Source: a virus. From it: a stretch of DNA of 64,000 bases. Position 1 is the stretch's first letter. Every line of letters begins with the position of its first letter. The stretch is taken from IMG/VR virus record IMGVR_UViG_3300037493_005685, positions 1 through 64,000 of that record; one strand, given 5' to 3'. The position numbers and the translations under genes were made by a program. The notes below the pieces were generated by a model, which had not been told where the DNA came from, did not search any database, and saw only the letters and a program-made list of their open reading frames with translations. Positions 56,861 through 64,000 of the stretch are shown in pieces.

Positions 56861-56931
56861 TGGTCCCTGCTGTGTGATTCGAACACACATATTAACCTGC
56901 AGGTCTTTGCCTTCCAATCGGCCAAGCAGGG
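56861..56931 (-). tRNA. tRNA-like gene with aberrant anticodon arm
   Basis: 71 nt including CCA. Acceptor CCCTGCT/AGCAGGG, discriminator A, encoded CCA, T-arm GTGTG-TTCGAAT-CACAC and a D-arm (GGCCGATTGGAAGGC) are all good. The middle, however, is ACCTGCAGGT, a palindrome that cannot form a normal 5-bp stem with a 7-base loop; reading CTGCAGG as loop gives anticodon GCA (Cys). It ends 8 bases before the tmRNA. Either a shortened unusual tRNA or a decayed one. Confidence 0.6.
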
Positions 56932-56943
56932 ACCTCGAAAACC

Positions 56944-57129
56944 TTAACCGTTATTCTTAAGCGCGTCAATAAGCCCGTCGTAGAACTTAACCCGTTCTTC
57001 CCGGACCTCTGCCAGCCCACGCCATAAGCAGCCCAGGCTGCGAGCCTCGTCAGCCTTCGCCTTAGCAATAGCGCGCTGTTCTTGTAGGCTATACAGGATT
57101 AAAGACACGCCTTTTGCGTACTGTGACAC
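56944..57129 (-). CDS. small helical protein
   Basis: 61 residues from a GTG at 57129 with GAAGGGAG upstream; longer open frame upstream is not used because it overlaps the next gene out of frame. Helical (LQEQRAIAKAKADEARSLG). Not recognised. Confidence 0.55.
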   Translation of the reverse strand: MSQYAKGVSLILYSLQEQRAIAKAKADEARSLGCLWRGLAEVREERVKFYDGLIDALKNNG

Positions 57130-57152
57130 TGTCTTACTCCCTTCAGCCGGTA

Positions 57153-57347
57153 CTAGGCCCTTATGAAACCCTGTACCCGGCTCAGCTTGGTGATGGCCGC
57201 TTTGCAGCTGCGGCAGGTTACTTCGTCGAACTTTAACGTCAGAGTATACTTGATGTTCTCGGCGTTGAGTCTCTGGCTGTCGCACACACATAACGGGAGT
57301 CCTCCCTTACTTAAGTGTATACGCGTAGACCTACTCCTCTCTTTCAT
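57153..57347 (-). CDS. small zinc-type protein
   Basis: 64 residues. LPLCVCDSQRLN and EVTCRSCKAAI give a CxC...CxxC site. Overlaps the next gene by 17 bases. Confidence 0.6.
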   Translation of the reverse strand: MKERSRSTRIHLSKGGLPLCVCDSQRLNAENIKYTLTLKFDEVTCRSCKAAITKLSRVQGFIRA

Positions 57348-57651
57348 CTTTAGCCGTCTCCTCTGCTTCTTTTATGGACAGCAGGAACTCTTTATCCACC
57401 CGTACGCCCTTCGCTGTCTTGGCTACTTCCGAGGCCCCTTTTGTGAAGTATACCTCGGGTATGTAGTCTGACTGTGGCTCGATTCTGTTCGCGAGCTTGG
57501 CCTGCCTGAGCCCCAGGTTCGCCAGCTGAATCTGGCAGCGCATAAGCGCAACGGCGCTACGTATGTCGTCTTTCTTAACTTCCCCACTTAGCAGCTGGGT
57601 CATGTACTTATCTTGCAGGGTCATCAATTGACTGAGTCTGTTGCGTTTCAT
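57331..57651 (-). CDS. helical hypothetical protein
   Basis: 106 residues, helical, Arg/Lys/Leu-rich (LMTLQDKYMTQLLSGEVKKD). Start 44 bases inside the upstream gene. Function unknown. Confidence 0.6.
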   Translation of the reverse strand: MKRNRLSQLMTLQDKYMTQLLSGEVKKDDIRSAVALMRCQIQLANLGLRQAKLANRIEPQSDYIPEVYFTKGASEVAKTAKGVRVDKEFLLSIKEAEETAKDEREE

Positions 57652-58615
57652 TTGTCATTCCTTCCTTTTTTCGGTAGCGCAATTTTAAACTTCTGATGTG
57701 AGATTCTGAAATATCATAACGACGACTGAGTTCCCTTGTGCTATCTTTTAAAAGCTCCGTTACCTTCTCTTCCCATCTTATAGTTTTTATAAGCGTGCTT
57801 AAACGCTGGTTTAGGCTTATGAACATCTTAAATATTTCAGCGTTAACCTCCTCATTTTTGTCTGAACACTTAAGTCGCAACAACTCTTTATACGCCCTAC
57901 TACATTCTTCACTGCAATATTTCTGGTGTTTTATGGCCGTTTTATACCTCTTTCCGCACAAACACGTGCGCTCTTCTTTGTACCAAAGTAAACCTTGTTC
58001 TTGCCTTTTACAGACCATAGCTCTAATTTGCGCACCGTACTTTTTATCTAACTTTGTATTACTGTTAGCTACAGACTCAGCATGTTGTTTTCGGGCATAA
58101 CGTACTTGGTGTCTCGGTACACCAAATTCTCTTTCTATCTCTACGTCACTTTTTTCGAGCGATATTAAGCCACCGTCAAATATATTGGGAGACTTATACT
58201 CGGGTATACCTAATCTCGTTCTAGCTCTGAGTACGGACTGTTTACTGCACCCCCATTTTTTTGCTACTTCAACATCATACATTTTTCCTAAGTCCGTAAC
58301 CGAATCCCAGTCTACTCTTCTATGTCTAGTGAGACCCTTACGCGACCCAGGTATATGTCTACTTCGGGCATCTTTTACGGTCAGGGGGGAACATCCGAGT
58401 CTTTCTGCTATTATTGAGATATCTCCAGTTAAGAAGTCAGGTACACTATCCCAATCAATATGTGTAAATTGGGACGCATGTGACGGAATACCTCTAGCTT
58501 TCCTTACTTTATGTATCCATTTTGGATTACATCCTAAGCGCGCCGCTATTACCTTATCCGGAACCTTTCCTAGATCCTCAATGCTATTGGGATCTATGTC
58601 TAATTTCTTAGACAT
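57608..58615 (-). CDS. tandem helix-turn-helix DNA-binding protein
   Basis: 335 residues. Four units of about 45-50 residues recur (residues 5-170): W/I-D-x-x-x(V/I)-x-D-L-G-K-x-x-D-x-x(I/V)-A-x-(R/K)-x-G-C-x-x-x-x-V-x-x-A-R-x-x-x-G-I-P, each a helix-turn-helix. Then a zinc finger (CLCGKRY ... YCSEEC) and a final HTH (STRELSRRYDISESHIRSLK). AT-richer than neighbours. Multi-HTH proteins of this kind often accompany homing endonucleases; here no nuclease domain is visible, so it may be a regulator or a decayed mobile-element protein. Confidence 0.7.
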   Translation of the reverse strand: MSKKLDIDPNSIEDLGKVPDKVIAARLGCNPKWIHKVRKARGIPSHASQFTHIDWDSVPDFLTGDISIIAERLGCSPLTVKDARSRHIPGSRKGLTRHRRVDWDSVTDLGKMYDVEVAKKWGCSKQSVLRARTRLGIPEYKSPNIFDGGLISLEKSDVEIEREFGVPRHQVRYARKQHAESVANSNTKLDKKYGAQIRAMVCKRQEQGLLWYKEERTCLCGKRYKTAIKHQKYCSEECSRAYKELLRLKCSDKNEEVNAEIFKMFISLNQRLSTLIKTIRWEEKVTELLKDSTRELSRRYDISESHIRSLKLRYRKKEGMTNETQQTQSIDDPAR

Positions 58616-58944
58616 TACGCCCCCCTTTCTTTTGTCCTCCTCATGATGGTGTACAGCGACACCAACAAGTGCACCTGCTGCTCAAACACCCTATTTCTGT
58701 TTGGTTCTTTTTCCTCCCAAACCCGGACAGAAGAGTCCTCTATTACCTTCGATATATCGAACGTTGTATCCATTGAATTACGCCGTAACATCTCCATAGC
58801 GACACCCTTAGGCAACACTATCGACTTGTTTACGTCTGAGGACCGACAACAGCTACAGACGTCTGCCTTACCGATGAAGGTGTCCTCAGTTACCCAAACG
58901 TTGTCACAGCGATTACAGCGGTAGAGGCGGTAGTCCCTGGCCAT
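58615..58944 (-). CDS. zinc-ribbon protein
   Basis: 109 residues. YRCNRCDNVWV and CSCCRSSD form a zinc ribbon, resembling RNA-polymerase-type ribbons; remainder helical. Overlaps both neighbours. Confidence 0.65.
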   Translation of the reverse strand: MARDYRLYRCNRCDNVWVTEDTFIGKADVCSCCRSSDVNKSIVLPKGVAMEMLRRNSMDTTFDISKVIEDSSVRVWEEKEPNRNRVFEQQVHLLVSLYTIMRRTKERGA

Positions 58945-59341
58945 CGACCTTGGTTTCCTCCTCTGTCTGAGTTGCTTGTTCGACCGCGATAGCTCTCAGC
59001 CACCGCGCGATTTCTTTCAAAGGCGCGGTATCATCAGCTAGCTCCGCTGCAGCCACCGAGGCGCTGCAGAGGTCTAACCCCCTCTTTATGAGCTCGATAA
59101 CCTTTAGCTTGTTCTTGAGGGCTCCGTGCATGAGTCGGAACTCCCGGCGCAGCGGAAGCTCCGAAAGCTTTCTGGCGTTGGCGTGGTACACGGTCTTGTA
59201 CGCCACGAGCTCTTTGCTGCCGCAGGTACAACCATCCTTTTCGTACCGCGCCATGGTGTCTTCTACGGAACGGTACACGCTTTCTTTTAGTACGCGCTTG
59301 CCACAGTCTAGACAGGTAATGACGATGTGGATGTACCTCAT
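58913..59341 (-). CDS. zinc-binding protein
   Basis: 142 residues. TCLDCGKRV and CTCGSKEL give a CxxC...CxC site; the C-terminal 80 residues are helical. Not recognised. Confidence 0.65.
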   Translation of the reverse strand: MRYIHIVITCLDCGKRVLKESVYRSVEDTMARYEKDGCTCGSKELVAYKTVYHANARKLSELPLRREFRLMHGALKNKLKVIELIKRGLDLCSASVAAAELADDTAPLKEIARWLRAIAVEQATQTEEETKVDGQGLPPLPL

Positions 59342-60453
59342 CTCTTAACCTTCTTCACGACCTTTACGTCGTAACCGAGGCTGAGCTCCTCTATCTCGAT
59401 AGGAGCTGTTGATGCTAGACGGAACATTTTGCACGCAGACATGTTGTGTGTCCCCAAGATACGCAGAGCGTCTTCCTGTGACCTAAACTCTTGCATATAC
59501 GTAGTTGTCCATGAGCCACAGCTGCGCCCCTCAACGACAAGGAAGCGCTCGTGGATGGGGGTTTCGGTGACAACCTCTCCTAGTGGCTTTATGTATGTAA
59601 GCTTCCCATTCACTAGAATAAAGGAGACGCGGCAACTGGTACAGCGCCGTGGGGCGTCGGGGAAATTTCTGATTTTGTTCGACTCCTCAGTAGAGAATTT
59701 GAGATGACAACCAGGGCACTCAAGACGATTATCCTCTTTCATGTCGCGCACGCACGTCTCACACAGGTAAAACTCCTTACCTGGAACGCGGTAGCGATGT
59801 CCCTGCTGGGATTTAAAGCACACGCCACACGTGAATTTTGCGGGTTCAACCCTGGCAAAGGACATCACGGTGGGCCTGTCTTTCTTCAGGCTCTCTAGGC
59901 ACCGATAACACACAAAGCCCTCTATGCCAGGGACTTTGTACGCGGTGACGTGGTCGCTCTCGCCACACTCAGAGCACGTGAAGTTGGCTGGCGCAGGCTT
60001 CTCCTCCTTCTTCCTGCAGCTAAAACACACCGGCTCAGCCCCACCCTTAACAGCCAGGGTGGTTTTGAACTTGCGGCCGCAGTTGACGCAGACCACGCGT
60101 TTGGGTACCTCGGCAACTGGTGACTTCGGCTGCCCTACCTGCAGCTCGTGGCAGCGGGGAATCTTGAGGCTTTCATAGAAGCGACAGCCCTTTACAAAGC
60201 TAGCTTCCCCTACGTTCATTTTCGTCTTTGCACATGTCTTACCTGACTTAGCCTTGGGTAAGAAGTGCAGGCACTTACCACACTCGTGTGCCACTTTCTT
60301 TTCCTTCCTTTTGCGCGCATAGAACATGCACGCATCCGAAGTCGGCATGGTGTTGTACCCAGGTGGCCTGGTGCACCTACCATCTCCTCCAGCTCCGGGT
60401 GTTGTTTGTTTGTGGGATTCGAAGAAGGTGCAGGAGCTGCAGCGTGCTGTCAT
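59338..60453 (-). CDS. multi-zinc-ribbon protein
   Basis: 371 residues with at least six CxxC-type ribbons in series: CSSC, CGKC, CVNC...CFSC, CSEC...CYRC, CGVC...CETC, CPGC...CTSC, roughly every 40-45 residues. The C-terminal 90 residues lack cysteine pairs. Such arrays usually bind nucleic acid or proteins. No enzyme domain is visible. Confidence 0.7.
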   Translation of the reverse strand: MTARCSSCTFFESHKQTTPGAGGDGRCTRPPGYNTMPTSDACMFYARKRKEKKVAHECGKCLHFLPKAKSGKTCAKTKMNVGEASFVKGCRFYESLKIPRCHELQVGQPKSPVAEVPKRVVCVNCGRKFKTTLAVKGGAEPVCFSCRKKEEKPAPANFTCSECGESDHVTAYKVPGIEGFVCYRCLESLKKDRPTVMSFARVEPAKFTCGVCFKSQQGHRYRVPGKEFYLCETCVRDMKEDNRLECPGCHLKFSTEESNKIRNFPDAPRRCTSCRVSFILVNGKLTYIKPLGEVVTETPIHERFLVVEGRSCGSWTTTYMQEFRSQEDALRILGTHNMSACKMFRLASTAPIEIEELSLGYDVKVVKKVKR

Positions 60454-61040
60454 GGCTTCTCCGCTGGCTTCTTAACCCCAGTGTTAATAACCCGGCACTT
60501 CCATTCTCCAAACGAGAACGGCCGAATGCACTCGGATGTCTCACCCGTCACAGGGTTGGAGATGAGCTTGACGTCCTTGTCCTGTGTCATGGCGAAGGCG
60601 ATGTCGTCGTTGGCGCAGCCCTTAAAGCTCATGAACACGCCTCCTATCACTACCGCCGCAATTGCTACGATGATCATGAGCTCGATGAGGGTGAAACCTC
60701 TCTCACCTTCCACACAGCGCTGTACTTCCGCCTGCCTCTTTCCCTTCTCAGTCAATTTCCACACCGTTATCTCCACGCCGTGGGACCCCTTCCTTGACCC
60801 GCACTCACAAATCAAACCTTGGTCTATGAGTTCTGCCACGCGTGGTCGGATAGAGTGTTCCTGTATGCGCGGATTATCGTTGTACAGGTCTTCATTCGTC
60901 GCGCCTTTATCTCCTGCGCGGACGAACGTGTTAAACGCAATTTGCCTTAACCTCGGCCGGTGGGTCTGTATTGCCGCTGCCCCCGAGTGGCTAGCGGTGT
61001 TGTCTGTATTTCTCACTGGAACTTTTGTTTCGTCTCTCAT
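60450..61040 (-). CDS. winged-helix protein fused to a prepilin-like segment
   Basis: 196 residues. Residues 28-100 form a winged helix (LRQIAFNTFVRAGDKGATNE ... SIRPRVAELIDQGLI ... VWKLTEKGK). At about residue 112 follows GERGFTLIELMIIVAIAAVV, a canonical class III prepilin cleavage site and transmembrane helix (cut G|F). An internal GTG at the valine of VEGERGF would give a separate prepilin with a short normal leader. C-terminal 55 residues carry two cysteines. No pilus machinery is seen in the window. Confidence 0.7.
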   Translation of the reverse strand: MRDETKVPVRNTDNTASHSGAAAIQTHRPRLRQIAFNTFVRAGDKGATNEDLYNDNPRIQEHSIRPRVAELIDQGLICECGSRKGSHGVEITVWKLTEKGKRQAEVQRCVEGERGFTLIELMIIVAIAAVVIGGVFMSFKGCANDDIAFAMTQDKDVKLISNPVTGETSECIRPFSFGEWKCRVINTGVKKPAEKP

Positions 61041-61264
61041 GTTGCCTCCTCCACATCGTTTTCGATGTTCTGCACGCTCTCATTGAAGCGCTTTACTGCC
61101 TCGTCAGCATCCTCTTCATCGACATCAATGTATCTGGCGCTGAGCAGCTGCGAGGATGCCTTGCGGTATCCCCGTAGCGCGTTAATAACTTGTACGACCG
61201 CGAAGCGATTACCCGTCAGGGCACGGCGCTCGAGGTCCTGGAGGGGTGTACGTTCTTCAGGCAT
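61037..61264 (-). CDS. small acidic helical protein
   Basis: 75 residues; basic start (LQDLERRALTGNRFAVVQVI) and acidic helical end. Start overlaps the prepilin-fusion gene. Confidence 0.6.
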   Translation of the reverse strand: MPEERTPLQDLERRALTGNRFAVVQVINALRGYRKASSQLLSARYIDVDEEDADEAVKRFNESVQNIENDVEEAT

Positions 61265-61267
61265 TCT

Positions 61268-61576
61268 TTACTCCTTGCAGTCAGCGGCGACCTCGCGCCA
61301 ATTGTGGATGTCGTCTCTTTCGTCAGTAAGCACCTCTAGGTGCCTGCTTACTTCCTCCATATGTGACCCGTTTACACTCTCGTCCTTTATGCGCTTCCAG
61401 ATGATGTGACACCGGGAGTTCACCACGCCCTCGTAGTGGCTGTCGTTGAACTGCACCACAAACCACGTGTACACCGTAATGGCGGCGGCTAGAGCGCACA
61501 GCCAACCAATAATGACGACGGGGGAGAGTGACGGGCGGACGTAGAGAGGGAGGAACACCTTCTCGTCTTCTGTCAT
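61268..61576 (-). CDS. small membrane protein
   Basis: 102 residues with one transmembrane helix (SPVVIIGWLCALAAAITVYTW) and a charged C-terminal domain. Unknown. Confidence 0.65.
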   Translation of the reverse strand: MTEDEKVFLPLYVRPSLSPVVIIGWLCALAAAITVYTWFVVQFNDSHYEGVVNSRCHIIWKRIKDESVNGSHMEEVSRHLEVLTDERDDIHNWREVAADCKE

Positions 61577-61791
61577 GGCTTTTCTTTCTTCCTTATGAGT
61601 TTTTCGAGACGCGCAATCTCCATTTTTATTAGGCGAGCTCGATTAAGATATCCGGTTTGAGATAGTTTCAAAGAATCGATGTCTCGTTGTACCCGGTTAA
61701 CCTCTCCCTCAGCCACGGCTAAACGCCTTCTCTCAGCGATTAGGGCGCGCTCGGGGTCCTCGTCGTTGGAGTGTACTTTGGGCTCCTTCAT
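61573..61791 (-). CDS. small coiled-coil protein
   Basis: 72 residues from the ATG at 61791 (a longer frame to 61869 has no ribosome site). Charged coiled coil (RRLAVAEGEVNRVQRDIDSL). Unknown. Confidence 0.6.
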   Translation of the reverse strand: MKEPKVHSNDEDPERALIAERRRLAVAEGEVNRVQRDIDSLKLSQTGYLNRARLIKMEIARLEKLIRKKEKP

Positions 61792-62177
61792 TACTTCTCC
61801 TTCGCCATCGCCGAAAGCTCGTTTACACCCTTCACGCACTTGTTGGCGAGCTCTACGTAAATGGCACACCTAATCCCGCATGCTTCCTGTACCCAGTTGT
61901 TTTGCTTCTCTTCGCACTCCTTGAGGCGCTTATCCCAAACGCCCCTGGAGACCTTAGAGAGGACTAAGCAGTCTTGCTTATCCCGCGTCTGCGTCTTTAC
62001 TAGCGCGTTCAGGCTGTCGTTGCTCTTTTGCATCTCGGCTACGCGCGCCTGCAGTGCGATGTTCTCTTCTTTAATGCGTCCGTAGTCAGCATTCTTAGCT
62101 AGCATCAAGATTCCTATTACTAATAACGTAACAATCTCGACGGTGAGAAGTGCCACCATTGGTGTGGTCTTGTTCAC
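61791..62177 (-). CDS. membrane coiled-coil protein
   Basis: 128 residues: N-terminal transmembrane helix (VALLTVEIVTLLVIGILMLA), coiled coil (IKEENIALQARVAEMQKSND) and a C-terminal region with five cysteines. Layout like i-spanins or phage membrane anchors. Start overlaps the upstream stop. Confidence 0.65.
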   Translation of the reverse strand: MNKTTPMVALLTVEIVTLLVIGILMLAKNADYGRIKEENIALQARVAEMQKSNDSLNALVKTQTRDKQDCLVLSKVSRGVWDKRLKECEEKQNNWVQEACGIRCAIYVELANKCVKGVNELSAMAKEK

Positions 62178-62485
62178 GGATTCTCCTTTGCTCTATGCAG
62201 CAGCATCGCCCGCATGGCTTGCCACTCGTAGTTTCTATAGCCGCTGTCCACGTAGATGCGCGTCTCATTCATCCTGTGGCTATTGGCTGTGATATAGGCT
62301 TCTGCTGCGGCCTCAGTGAAGAACGGCTGAACGAACTCCCACTGGTCCACGTAGCCGGTGCGGTGGTACTTCGAGGGGACCGTAAAGGTTTCCTGATACA
62401 TCTCCTCGAGCCGGGCGCGCTCCTCGGCCTCTACTTCCTGGCAGTCATTCTCCTCATCCAACCAGACGACCTCGCTGTCGTCCAC
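62174..62485 (-). CDS. phage protein of the WEFVQPFFTE type
   Basis: 103 residues. QWEFVQPFFTEAAAEAYI, then AN-HR...IYVDSGYRNYEW is a pattern common in small uncharacterised proteins of proteobacterial phages and prophages. Function unknown. Confidence 0.7.
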   Translation of the reverse strand: MDDSEVVWLDEENDCQEVEAEERARLEEMYQETFTVPSKYHRTGYVDQWEFVQPFFTEAAAEAYITANSHRMNETRIYVDSGYRNYEWQAMRAMLLHRAKENP

Positions 62486-62618
62486 GATGTCGGGGGTCCA
62501 CGCCGTATAAGCGCTTTTTCTGCTGAACCAGATAAATGGGCTCAGCGGTGCAGCGGTTGTCCTGGCCCACTATGTCTTTGGCGGACTGGGCGAGGACTTC
62601 TCTGTAGTCGGTTATCAC
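62454..62618 (-). CDS. small phage protein of the IYLVQQKKRLYG type
   Basis: 54 residues from a GTG at 62618 with AAAGGAGCTCAA upstream. CTAEPIYLVQQKKRLYGVDP is common to small phage proteins adjacent to the previous type. The end overlaps the next gene by 32 bases. Confidence 0.65.
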   Translation of the reverse strand: MITDYREVLAQSAKDIVGQDNRCTAEPIYLVQQKKRLYGVDPRHRGRQRGRLVG

Positions 62619-62845
62619 TTGAGCTCCTTTAGGTTGTACGTCTCCACCCCCGCGTCTTCCTTGGTGCGGTACTGCATGGACCACCTCGAACCGAAGCGGT
62701 TAAACATCTCTTCACGGGCCGCATCAAAGGTCCCGTGGATTACGCAGTAACGTCCTGCGTACGCCTGGCCGCACCCGAAGGTGAATATCCAGTCCTGGGC
62801 TTCTTCTGTTTCGGGTACGAGCTCGACCTGTGTGTTACTTGACAT
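62615..62845 (-). CDS. small phage protein of the WIFTFGCGQ type
   Basis: 76 residues. DWIFTFGCGQAYAGRYCVIH is a conserved phage pattern. Forms a cluster of three with the two downstream genes, matching order in other phages as recalled. Function unknown. Confidence 0.7.
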   Translation of the reverse strand: MSSNTQVELVPETEEAQDWIFTFGCGQAYAGRYCVIHGTFDAAREEMFNRFGSRWSMQYRTKEDAGVETYNLKELK

Positions 62846-63209
62846 TCATGTCTCCTATTTCGGTTGTGGTCTTTCCGTACTTACGGATGAGACCGTCTGT
62901 TGTGGCAATTTCGATACGTAGCTTCAGCTCAAGCTCTTGTACCTTATACGCCATGCGTTTGTGCTCGGCCTTACGCGAGACCCTAGCAGCCCAAGCCAGC
63001 ATCTCGTGCGTCGCGTTTTCTTGGGTGCTTGTGCGGCCACGCATGTTGGCGAATGCCCGCTGGCACCGCTTGCACATTAGGGGCTGTTCTACCTTTCCTT
63101 TGATGTCGTACTCCTTGAGTATCCAGTGGTCCCACACGGGCATGAACCCTGCGGCATCTTTGCAGATGCAGCACTTGTGACAATCTCTGAGGGGTTTATC
63201 TGTGTTCAT
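62835..63209 (-). CDS. zinc-binding protein
   Basis: 124 residues from the ATG at 63209. CHKCCICKDAAG and LMCKRCQRA provide zinc ligands; helical C-terminus. Unknown. Confidence 0.6.
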   Translation of the reverse strand: MNTDKPLRDCHKCCICKDAAGFMPVWDHWILKEYDIKGKVEQPLMCKRCQRAFANMRGRTSTQENATHEMLAWAARVSRKAEHKRMAYKVQELELKLRIEIATTDGLIRKYGKTTTEIGDMNVK

Positions 63210-63520
63210 TTTGTTTCTTCCCACACCCAATCACCTTGTCGCGCTATGTTCCTGGCGTACCTGTGTTTAGTGGGATATTTAACATATTCAAGTCTGTACG
63301 TGCCCCGTGCGCAGCTCCACCTCTCCCATACAACACACACGACGTCGTCTTCGTGACACACCTTTTCTGGCTTAACGCGAACGTCCGCTGCAACAAAACC
63401 TCCAGCAGCGTTCATCGTGACTGTAATACTTTTTGTGTTTATCTTTTTTACGGTCCCACGCTCTAGGTTGTAGTCACGTAGCATGCAAACTCTGTCTCCT
63501 ATTTGAAGCTGTTTCTTCAT
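63206..63520 (-). CDS. SH3/KOW-like small protein
   Basis: 104 residues. LQIGDRVCMLRDYNLERGTV is an SH3-like barrel opening; strands continue. Ends DWVWEETK. Unknown. Confidence 0.6.
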   Translation of the reverse strand: MKKQLQIGDRVCMLRDYNLERGTVKKINTKSITVTMNAAGGFVAADVRVKPEKVCHEDDVVCVVWERWSCARGTYRLEYVKYPTKHRYARNIARQGDWVWEETK

Positions 63521-63798
63521 CTCTTCACCTTCAAGATGTTATTGACGTCCTCCACCGACATCGACTCATCCGGTGGAATACTGAGCTGGCACTCCCGCAG
63601 CCAGTCGTACACCTGACAGAATTCAGCGTAGAGGTCTGTGTTTCGTCTCTCGAGCTCATTGACCCTCTCCTGCAGCAGCCCGGCCTCAGCGCGTGTCTCG
63701 TTGATTCGATAGAGCATGAGGGCGTAAATGCCGAGCAGCGCGGCCCAGCAGACGACCATCCATGCCCAGCTGATAATGCGTTCTTTGCGGGTTCTCAT
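63517..63798 (-). CDS. single-pass membrane coiled-coil protein
   Basis: 93 residues: N-terminal helix (AWMVVCWAALLGIYALMLY), coiled coil (GLLQERVNELERRNTDLY) and acidic C-terminus. Resembles i-spanin layout; another such protein lies at 61791-62177. Confidence 0.65.
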   Translation of the reverse strand: MRTRKERIISWAWMVVCWAALLGIYALMLYRINETRAEAGLLQERVNELERRNTDLYAEFCQVYDWLRECQLSIPPDESMSVEDVNNILKVKR

Positions 63799-64000
63799 CC
63801 CAGCTCCTTCGCGCGGTTAGCAATATCTAGGTGCGTGTCCTCACGGTATAGACGCTTTGCTGTGGCTCGGGCTTCCCATCCTTGCTCATTTGCGCGCATC
63901 ATGAATACGCGTTTCCACTTAGGTGCGTATAAAAAGCACCACTCCCAAGGGTGGTATTCTCTCGGTTGGTAAAGCGTGAAGTGTGCGCACTTATCCAACT
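63795..64000 (-). CDS. hypothetical protein, 5'-partial
   Basis: At least 67 residues; the frame is open to the right edge of the window, so the start lies outside. Trp/Arg-rich (YHPWEWCFLYAPKWKRVFMM). Not recognised. Confidence 0.5.
   Translation of the reverse strand, partial: LDKCAHFTLYQPREYHPWEWCFLYAPKWKRVFMMRANEQGWEARATAKRLYREDTHLDIANRAKELG

Noticed and set aside
61791-62177. Confident i-spanin call for this and other membrane coiled-coil genes
   Set aside because: No lipoprotein o-spanin partner overlapping or following them was found, so they are described only by layout.

Overview
The window is a piece of the genome of a large tailed double-stranded DNA bacteriophage. The evidence is a tail module with a tape-measure-like protein behind a two-gene chaperone pair, several fibre and spike genes, a compact DNA-metabolism block (uracil-DNA glycosylase, XPD/DinG-type helicase, dNMP kinase, ThyX), a phage tmRNA and tRNA genes, and almost no non-coding space apart from a few striking loci. 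Host features (signal-peptide lytic transglycosylase, lipoprotein, prepilin-type segment, possible spanin-like proteins) point to a Gram-negative host. The Asp-Thr-Gly-rich lipoprotein resembles surface lipoproteins of Myxococcota/Deltaproteobacteria-like bacteria, but that is only an inference.

Layout. 1-13.5 kb (minus): tail module, transcribed tail chaperones -> tape measure -> small tail gene -> structural protein -> YadA-like spike -> large fibre -> two poly-glycine adhesin-like proteins -> three more fibre genes, the last cut by the window edge. 13.6-22.4 kb (plus): DNA metabolism, small zinc proteins, lytic transglycosylase, then three tandem structured RNA elements with long covarying closing stems (19.36-19.84 kb), then kinase, coiled-coil and holin-like genes. 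A strong bidirectional terminator at 22.39 kb faces the minus-strand block. 22.4-35.2 kb (minus): ThyX, a DHH phosphoesterase, Nudix hydrolase and a very dense run of tiny overlapping genes, interrupted by one plus-strand HELFH metalloprotease-like gene. 35.2-49.7 kb: proteins with glycine-zipper segments and a recurring short helical tag, probably virion-associated, surrounding a 1028-residue protein of unknown function and a 2-kb gene-free region whose purine bias flips strand in the middle. 45.7-50.8 kb (minus): small genes, mostly with their own promoter. 50.7-55.1 kb (minus): about 26 overlapping genes of 38-99 codons. 55.8-57 kb: tRNA-Leu, a protein gene, a tmRNA and a second tRNA-like gene. 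57-64 kb (minus): zinc-ribbon proteins, a tandem helix-turn-helix protein, a winged-helix/prepilin fusion, and membrane/coiled-coil genes.

Regulation. A recurring element of the form TTGGTAtaAG (variants TTGGGTATAAG, TTGGTAAAAG), like an extended -10, lies 25-100 bases before the first gene of most transcription units on both strands, and intrinsic terminators end many of them. The most unusual features are the RNA triplet, the tmRNA with tag AEPQEYLKAA, the winged-helix/prepilin fusion, the microprotein arrays with internal paralogues, the 1028-residue gene with its skew-switch region, and the shared helical tag on putative virion proteins. All function calls rest on reading motifs by eye; no database search was run.
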